Origin: Streptomyces sp. NBC_01485
GTDB lineage: Bacteria; Actinomycetota; Actinomycetes; Streptomycetales; Streptomycetaceae
Direction: 5' to 3'
NCBI RefSeq assembly: GCF_036227125.1
Contig: NZ_CP109435.1
Location: forward strand, 5,580,001-5,644,000
Length of the DNA: 64,000 bases
Shown here: positions 58,976-64,000 of the stretch, one piece after another
How the letters are laid out: the number at the start of each line of letters is the position of its first letter
How positions within the stretch are numbered: position 1 is the first letter of the stretch
Notes under the pieces: model-generated
The model's input: the letters and a program-made list of their open reading frames with translations, nothing else
What the model was told of the DNA's origin: nothing
Databases searched by the model: none
Made by a program: the position numbers and the translations under genes

Positions 58976-60025
58976 ATGTTCAAGCGAACCGCAGTGTACG
59001 TACGTGGAAAGACGAGAACCAGGAAGGTGAAATCCGCCTTCGGGGCGTTCCTCTCGATCGTCATCGCGACGGTGCTCGTCCAGCTCCTGGCGGTCACGCC
59101 GGCGCAGGCCGCCGGAAGCACCGACTGCCCGGGGGGCACCTATTCGGGAAAGGGGGCGACGAACTGTTCCAACCTGCGCAACAAGAACCTGAACAACCAG
59201 CGGGCGTTCCCCTCGCTCCTGTATCGCGGAGACTCCCGCGAGCCGAACGAGATCTTCCGGACCGGCCTCTTCGCGCGAGGAACCAATAACAACCTGGTGT
59301 CACATATCCAGGGCGACAAGACGAACAACAGCAACTACATTTCGACGTCGGGAACGCTGAGCCTGTCGGAGACGTTCGCGCGAAGCCAGGGAATGCGCAA
59401 TCTGGATTCCGCGATAAAGACCCCGGGCTGCTCGTCAGGGAAAATGGCGGTCTGGGGGATCATCCCGTTCCTGGGCAGCTACATGCTGAAGGACTGCGCC
59501 TATGACGTGGTGCACGCGTACAGCTACGTCTATTTGATCGACCCCAAAATGGCGAAGAACGCGGTGTACGTTCCCGATCAGATTCGCGGGAACAAGGCTC
59601 TCTACAACCAGTACCACAGCCAGGATGAGTGGGCTTTCGTCCGTAAAATTCCGAGAGAGGCGATCACCGGCGTCCGCATGTACAAGATGTCGGTCAAGGT
59701 CGACCGCGCCGGCAGAATGATGCTGCAAACCCTCACGTTCAAGTACGACAAGTTCTGGGTGAACGGGTACCACACGACCGCCGCTACGACGATGGCGAAC
59801 TATCACCCCTACGACCCGGTGAACGATCCGCTGGCCCAGTGGAACTACTACTCGGACCTGCACACTCCGAATATTTTGTCGTACGACCGGGTCTGCACGG
59901 GACTGCAGAACTGCAGGAACAACAACGGAGGGGCGTCTAGTTCATCGGCACCGCCACCGCCGACGGCACGCGTATCGGGACCGAATCTGTCGCTCGGTGT
60001 CGGTATCGGCTCGGGCCTGAATTGA
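58976..60025 (+). CDS. Secreted ADP-ribosyltransferase 2
   Basis: 349 residues; paralogue of transferase 1 with the same catalytic positions: Arg84 ('LLYRGDSREPNEIF'), S-T-S 123-125, Gln216-Asp-Glu218 ('YHSQDEWAFVRKIPREAI'). The signal region is almost identical but the mature part has diverged (GF to GL after the Arg motif, NDD to NNN), and the C-terminus has an unrelated Pro/Ser-rich tail. Different specificity is possible. Followed 100 bases later by LamG protein 3. Confidence 0.88.
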   Translation: MFKRTAVYVRGKTRTRKVKSAFGAFLSIVIATVLVQLLAVTPAQAAGSTDCPGGTYSGKGATNCSNLRNKNLNNQRAFPSLLYRGDSREPNEIFRTGLFARGTNNNLVSHIQGDKTNNSNYISTSGTLSLSETFARSQGMRNLDSAIKTPGCSSGKMAVWGIIPFLGSYMLKDCAYDVVHAYSYVYLIDPKMAKNAVYVPDQIRGNKALYNQYHSQDEWAFVRKIPREAITGVRMYKMSVKVDRAGRMMLQTLTFKYDKFWVNGYHTTAATTMANYHPYDPVNDPLAQWNYYSDLHTPNILSYDRVCTGLQNCRNNNGGASSSSAPPPPTARVSGPNLSLGVGIGSGLN

Positions 60026-60125
60026 TCGCGGCAGTGTCACCCCGCACCGGCGGAACCCGCCGGAGAAGTGACCAGAGAAGTAACCGGAAAAGCGAGATGG
60101 ATCTCCCCGTCATGAAAGGAAGCAC

Positions 60126-62396
60126 ATGTTGAGAACCAACGATCCAGGGGCGGAGGTCTCGGCGGACGCCCCGCGCCGACGGCGACGGCCGGTACGCACC
60201 AGTCTGGTCACTGCTCTCTCCCTCGCGCTGGTCGTCGGCGGCGGGCTGCTGACGACCGCTTCCACCGCGCAGGCCGACATCACCACCGGTCTGGTGCTGG
60301 ACTACAACCTGGACGAGACCTCCGGCACGGTCGCCCACGACTCCTCGGGCAACGGCCGCGACGGTACGGTCCTCGGCACCACGAGCTGGGGCGGCACCGA
60401 GGGTCTGACCTTCAACGGCACGAACACCTACGTCAAGGTGCCGGACAACATCATGGCCGGCCTGTCGTCGATCACCGTCTCGTACGACGTGTGGATCGAC
60501 CCGGCCCTGTCCGGCAACTACTTCACCTACGGGTTCGGCAACAGCAGTTCGGGCTACGGCAACGGTTACCTGTTCAACACGGGGAACGCGCTGCACACCT
60601 CGATCACGGCGAGTGACTACCTGCACGAGCAGAAGACCGGCCAGGCCACAGCCCTGGCGCGTGGCGCGTGGAAGCAGGTGACCTACACCCAGACGGGCAC
60701 CACCGGCATCATGTACCTGGACGGTGTGGAGGTGGCGCGCAACACCGCGGTGACGGTCACCCCCGGCTCGATCGGCGGCGGGGTGACGACCGCCGACTAC
60801 ATCGGCCGCTCGCTCTTCTCGGCGGACAGCTACTTCAAGGGCAAGATGCGGGACTTCCGCGTCTACAACCGGGCCCTGTCAGCGGGCGAGGTGGTGAACC
60901 GGGACAACGACGCGGACGTGCAGTGGCAGGAGCTGCAGGCCATGGGCGAACACAACGGTGCGCTCACGGCGTTCGAGGACCCCAAGATCGGGCCGGTCAT
61001 CATCTTCCCGTCGGACTACACGGGAGACATCAACAACGTCGAGCAGCCGCCGGACTGGACCGACTCCAACGGGCACACCCCGACGATGTGGCCCTCGCCG
61101 ACCACCGCGAAGAGCCAGCTGTTCACGTCCGATCAGATCGAGGACGTGCAGACCGCGGCCTACGACGCGATACGGCCCGACGGCGACACGACGTACACCC
61201 TGTCCGTCCACTACGACGGGATGAGCGACCGGGTGGTGGTGCAGACCAACGCTCCGTCATCGGTCACCGACCCCCTGCTCAGCGCGTACCCCGGCCAGAT
61301 CACGCTCGACACGTCCACGACTCTTGCCGCGCCGGCACCCGAGTGCGCTCCGGCGCAGGCCGGTGCCACCAAGGGCCTGGTGGTGGACTACAAGCTGGAC
61401 GAGACAGCCGAAGGCGTCATCCACGACTCCTCGGGCCTGGGCAACGACGGCACGCTCCTCGGCACCGGGGACCTGGGCGGTGACAACGGGCTGGGCTTCA
61501 ACGGCACCGACACCGCCGTCAAGCTGCCGGACAACGTCATGACGGGGATGAACTCGATCACGGTCGACTTCGACGTGCAGATCGACTCGACCCAGGGCGC
61601 GCCGTACATGTTCTACGGGCTGGGCAACACCAGCGGCAGCAACGGCAACGGCTATCTGTTCACCACGGGTACCGCTTTCCGTACGTCGCTGTCGATGACC
61701 GACTACACGGCCAAGCAGGACGTCAAGCCGACGGACACGACGTACGGCCTGGCGCGCGGTGTGTGGAAGCACGTGACGTACACGCAGACCGGTACCACCG
61801 GGATCCTGTACGAGAACGGCGTGGAGAAGGCCCGCAACACGAACGTCACCATCACCCCGGGTGCGATCGGCGGCGGGACGACGACCGCGAACTTCATCGG
61901 CAAGTCCCTGTACTCCAACGACCAGTACTTCAAGGGCCGGATGCGCGACTTCCGCGTCTACGACCGCGCCCTGAGCCCGGTCGAGGTCGCGGACCGCGCC
62001 GACAACCCCGACGCGAAGTGGGAGCAGATCCAGGCCCTGGCCAACTACAACTGCGCGCTGGCCTACTTCGAGGACCCGGTCATCGGCCCGGTGATCATCT
62101 TCCCGAAGGGCTACGCGGGAGACATCAACGACCTCCAGACGCCGACCGACTGGACCGACCACGACGGTGTCGCCCCGACCACCTGGCCCACCGTCACCAC
62201 GGCGAAGAGCCAGATGTTCACCGCAGCCCAGATCCAGGAGACCGTCGCGGCGGCCTACGCGAAGATCGACCCCGACCTCTTGGACACGTACCACGTGACG
62301 GTCGGCTACGACGGGATGAGCGACCGGGTACTGGTGAGCACCGACGCCCCGTCCTCGGTCACGAATCCGTTGCTGAGCGAGTACCCCGCCAACTAG
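60126..62396 (+). CDS. Secreted double-LamG protein 3
   Basis: 756 residues, paralogue of protein 2 and almost identical to it over the signal peptide and first LamG; the modules differ more ('EHNGALTAFEDPKIGPVIIF', 'TEYPAN' ending replaced by 'SEYPAN'). It also stops at a TAG (62394) six codons before the ancestral end (TGA at 62415). Probably expressed with transferase 2. Confidence 0.9.
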   Translation: MLRTNDPGAEVSADAPRRRRRPVRTSLVTALSLALVVGGGLLTTASTAQADITTGLVLDYNLDETSGTVAHDSSGNGRDGTVLGTTSWGGTEGLTFNGTNTYVKVPDNIMAGLSSITVSYDVWIDPALSGNYFTYGFGNSSSGYGNGYLFNTGNALHTSITASDYLHEQKTGQATALARGAWKQVTYTQTGTTGIMYLDGVEVARNTAVTVTPGSIGGGVTTADYIGRSLFSADSYFKGKMRDFRVYNRALSAGEVVNRDNDADVQWQELQAMGEHNGALTAFEDPKIGPVIIFPSDYTGDINNVEQPPDWTDSNGHTPTMWPSPTTAKSQLFTSDQIEDVQTAAYDAIRPDGDTTYTLSVHYDGMSDRVVVQTNAPSSVTDPLLSAYPGQITLDTSTTLAAPAPECAPAQAGATKGLVVDYKLDETAEGVIHDSSGLGNDGTLLGTGDLGGDNGLGFNGTDTAVKLPDNVMTGMNSITVDFDVQIDSTQGAPYMFYGLGNTSGSNGNGYLFTTGTAFRTSLSMTDYTAKQDVKPTDTTYGLARGVWKHVTYTQTGTTGILYENGVEKARNTNVTITPGAIGGGTTTANFIGKSLYSNDQYFKGRMRDFRVYDRALSPVEVADRADNPDAKWEQIQALANYNCALAYFEDPVIGPVIIFPKGYAGDINDLQTPTDWTDHDGVAPTTWPTVTTAKSQMFTAAQIQETVAAAYAKIDPDLLDTYHVTVGYDGMSDRVLVSTDAPSSVTNPLLSEYPAN

Positions 62397-62453
62397 ATCA
62401 CCATCAAACAGCCCTGACCTGAGAGACGATCAGGACCGGCTGAGCTCAGATCA

Positions 62454-62488
62454 GGGCGGGGCCCGGGTTACCTACCCGGGCCCCGCCC
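62454..62488 (+). terminator. Terminator of LamG unit 3
   Basis: Same 15-bp stem GGGCGGGGCCCGGGT / ACCCGGGCCCCGCCC with a TACCT loop; also serves the convergent methyltransferase gene. Right edge of the island. Confidence 0.85.
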
Positions 62489-62494
62489 GCCGCT

Positions 62495-63169
62495 TTATGC
62501 CCTCCGGGCGATCAGGAAGGCCTGCGGGGTGGACTCCCCCAAGTCGGTCTCCGCCTCGCGCACCGTGCGGGACCGTACGGTGAGGCCGGCCGACGTCAGC
62601 AGCTCGGCCATCCGCTCGGGGCGGCGTCGTTCGAAGTCGAGGGTGACCGGGTGGCCCCAGGGGTGGTCGTGGGTTCGGGGCTCGTCGCCGACCTGGAAGG
62701 CGAGGAGGAGGTGGCCGCCGGGGGTGAGGACGCGGTGGAACTCGGCGAAGAGGGCCGGAAGCTCGTCCACAGGGGTGTGGATGGAGGAGTAGAAGGAGAC
62801 GACGCCGTCGAGGGAGCCGTCCGCGTGCCCGTCCAGCTTCAGCATCGACCCCTGCTCGAAGCGGATCCCCGGGTTCTCGCGCCGCGCGATCGCGAGCATC
62901 GACTCCGAGAGGTCGAGTCCGGACACGTCGAGCCCGAGCGAGGCGAGGCGTCCCGTGGTCCGGCCGGGGCCGCACCCCAGGTCGGCCACCCGGCCACCGG
63001 CCCCGACGAACTCCGCGTACGCCGTGAGCACGGCCCGCTCCAACGGCCTGGCGGCGAGCTCGTCACGGAAGCGATCGGCGTAGTCCTCGGCGACGGCGTC
63101 GTAGAAGGTACGGGTGGCGGTGACGAAACCGGGAGTGGGGGCTGTGGTGGTGTCGGTGGTGTCGGTCAT
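62495..63169 (-). CDS. SAM-dependent methyltransferase (class I)
   Basis: 224 residues from the ATG at 63169. SAM motif I 'RVADLGCGPGRTTGRLASLG', 'VSGLDLSESMLAIARRENPG' and 'LTPGGHLLLAFQVGDEP'. Substrate not predictable. From memory this gene follows the FadD-like gene directly in S. coelicolor, which makes the island between them an insertion. Confidence 0.9.
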   Translation of the reverse strand: MTDTTDTTTAPTPGFVTATRTFYDAVAEDYADRFRDELAARPLERAVLTAYAEFVGAGGRVADLGCGPGRTTGRLASLGLDVSGLDLSESMLAIARRENPGIRFEQGSMLKLDGHADGSLDGVVSFYSSIHTPVDELPALFAEFHRVLTPGGHLLLAFQVGDEPRTHDHPWGHPVTLDFERRRPERMAELLTSAGLTVRSRTVREAETDLGESTPQAFLIARRA

Positions 63170-63315
63170 GGGCGGGGACGCTAGCCGCCCCCACTGACAG
63201 CCGGGGCCGTTCCAAGCCACGACCGGCACGCCCGGCAAAGGCAGGAGCCCCGTGCCGTACGGCACAGGGCTCCTTGGGTACTGCTCTCAGACTTGCGATC
63301 CCACGGGTGTGAGGA

Positions 63316-63519
63316 TCAGACGGGGGTGACGTTCTCCGCCTGCGGACCCTTCGGGCCCTGCGTCACGTCGAAGGAGACCTGCTGGTTCTCCTCGAGTGAA
63401 CGGAAACCCTGCGCGTTGATCGCCGAGTAGTGGACGAAGACGTCGGGGCCGCCGCCTTCTTGGGCGATGAAGCCAAAGCCCTTTTCGGCGTTGAACCACT
63501 TCACGGTTCCGGTAGCCAT
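63316..63519 (-). CDS. Cold-shock protein (CspA family)
   Basis: 67 residues from the ATG at 63519 with a strong ribosome site (AAGGAGG). RNA-binding motifs RNP1 'KGFGFI' and RNP2 'VFVHYS' in a single OB fold: 'MATGTVKWFNAEKGFGFIAQ'. RNA chaperone. It has a long 5' leader with a hairpin (next entry). Confidence 0.96.
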   Translation of the reverse strand: MATGTVKWFNAEKGFGFIAQEGGGPDVFVHYSAINAQGFRSLEENQQVSFDVTQGPKGPQAENVTPV

Positions 63520-63608
63520 AAGCCCTCCTTGGGCCCAAAGGGTTGCCCTGCTCCAGAACCCTGCAAGCGTGAAAGCAAGTGCCGCACAACTGCATACGTC
63601 TGAAAACG

Positions 63609-63646
63609 ACGAGAGCCCGCGGTTACATGCTCCGCAGGCTCTGTAC
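63609..63646 (-). promoter_or_regulatory. Hairpin in the 5' leader of the cold-shock gene
   Basis: On the transcribed strand, GAGCCTGCGG and CCGCGGGCTC pair around a nine-base loop (one mismatch), about 90 bases upstream of the ATG. Cold-shock genes often have structured leaders that control translation. No specific RNA family is recognised. Confidence 0.5.
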
Positions 63647-63795
63647 TGCAAGGGAAACCAAACTGCAACTTGCGGCGAGCCTAGCATGCAGGCAGCCGGA
63701 AGCAATAGAGGTCAAGATCACGTCACCCGGATGTTTGAAGATCGCGAAAAGCGGTTGACTCGGGGGTCGGACTCCGCAGCGTACCGGAAGGGGTC

Positions 63796-63808
63796 TAGCC
63801 TCGCGATG
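63796..63808 (+). promoter_or_regulatory. Candidate -10 element for a leaderless mqnA mRNA
   Basis: TAGCCT at 63796-63801 ends six bases before the GTG at 63808. No ribosome site. Confidence 0.4.
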
Positions 63809-64000
63809 TGGACAATTCCCGCACCCGGCCGCGCGTCGGCCACATCCAGTTCCTCAACTGCCTGCCCCTCTACTGGGGGCTCGCGAGAACCGGCACCCTC
63901 CTCGACTTCGAGCTCACGAAGGACACCCCGGAGAAGCTCAGCGAGCGTCTGGTGCGGGGCGACCTCGATATCGGACCCGTCACCCTCGTCGAGTTCCTCA
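63808..64000 (+). CDS. mqnA: Chorismate dehydratase MqnA, N-terminal part (3' end outside window)
   Basis: 64 residues visible from the GTG at 63808: 'RVGHIQFLNCLPLYWGLART' and 'ERLVRGDLDIGPVTLVEFL' match the start of MqnA, which dehydrates chorismate to 3-[(1-carboxyvinyl)oxy]benzoate, the substrate of MqnE. It completes the futalosine-pathway set seen at 38678-43686, on the other side of the island. Confidence 0.93.
   Translation, partial: MDNSRTRPRVGHIQFLNCLPLYWGLARTGTLLDFELTKDTPEKLSERLVRGDLDIGPVTLVEFL

Noticed and set aside
55060..60025. Toxin/antitoxin module with immunity gene
   Set aside because: The ADP-ribosyltransferases have signal peptides and no small gene between them could encode an immunity protein; the DUF5753 'antitoxin-like' name refers to a regulator family.
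50264..62490. Insertion sequence, transposase or integrase bringing the island
   Set aside because: No transposase, integrase, tRNA-like attachment site or flanking direct repeat could be seen at either edge.
1..64000. Antibiotic biosynthesis cluster suggested by SARP, DrrAB and MaoC genes
   Set aside because: No PKS, NRPS, terpene or RiPP core enzymes occur; these genes are scattered and fit core metabolism or regulation.
1..64000. tRNA, rRNA or known riboswitches
   Set aside because: None could be recognised by eye; a covariance-model scan would be decisive.

Overview
The window looks like the chromosome core of a Streptomyces (or very close relative). Base composition is very high in G+C, third codon positions are almost all G or C, GTG starts are common, many overlaps are ATGA or GTGA, and the gene families (futalosine-pathway menaquinone genes, a WhiJ/AbaA-type regulator triad, SARP/AfsR-like ATPases, Streptomyces-type Ser/Thr kinases) fit only that group. 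From memory, the gene order from hemL through the ccs genes, the UbiD/MqnP/UbiX/MqnE cluster, an acyl-CoA synthetase, a cold-shock gene and mqnA resembles the S. coelicolor SCO4469-SCO4506 interval. I could not run a comparison.

Layout. 1-3394: a luciferase-like monooxygenase/FMN reductase pair and a two-component system. 3524-10015: an M20 hydrolase, an AfsR/LuxR-type ATPase regulator and a protein mannosyltransferase. 10093-10554: a deletion scar joining the ends of a SulP transporter and a MerR gene. 10568-19602: a conserved small protein, hemL, a phosphoglycerate-mutase-like gene, a deacetylase-like lipoprotein and a complete system II cytochrome c maturation operon (TlpA/ResA-like, CcdA, ResB, CcsB). 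19610-28799: a P-loop ATPase paired with a membrane-anchored solute-binding protein, a DrrAB-type exporter and a SARP/BTAD regulator. 28965-38509: two secreted repeat proteins, a deaminase/2OG-oxygenase pair, an SPFH-kinase fusion, a CDP-alcohol phosphatidyltransferase variant, a double-HTH MerR protein, a kinase with a LamG ectodomain and a small membrane protein.

38678-50263: the menaquinone (futalosine) genes UbiD-like, MqnP, UbiX-like and MqnE, with an Lrp regulator and small neighbours. A fatty-acid block follows: TetR, MaoC, thiolase and FadD. mqnA resumes at the right edge of the window.

50264-62490 is an accessory island and the most interesting part. It holds three large secreted proteins, each with two LamG modules and two copies of a module I do not recognise. 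It also holds two secreted ADP-ribosyltransferases of the cholera/pertussis A-subunit class, each directly upstream of a LamG protein. A repeated leader of about 130 bp occurs three times, and all three units end in near-identical terminators. A WhiJ/AbaA-type regulator triad lies between units 1 and 2, and a collapsed remnant of the same triad lies between units 2 and 3. The block therefore grew by tandem duplication, and it looks like an undescribed toxin-plus-adhesin secretion cassette.

Short tandem repeats are unusually frequent across the window, both between genes and inside otherwise conserved genes.
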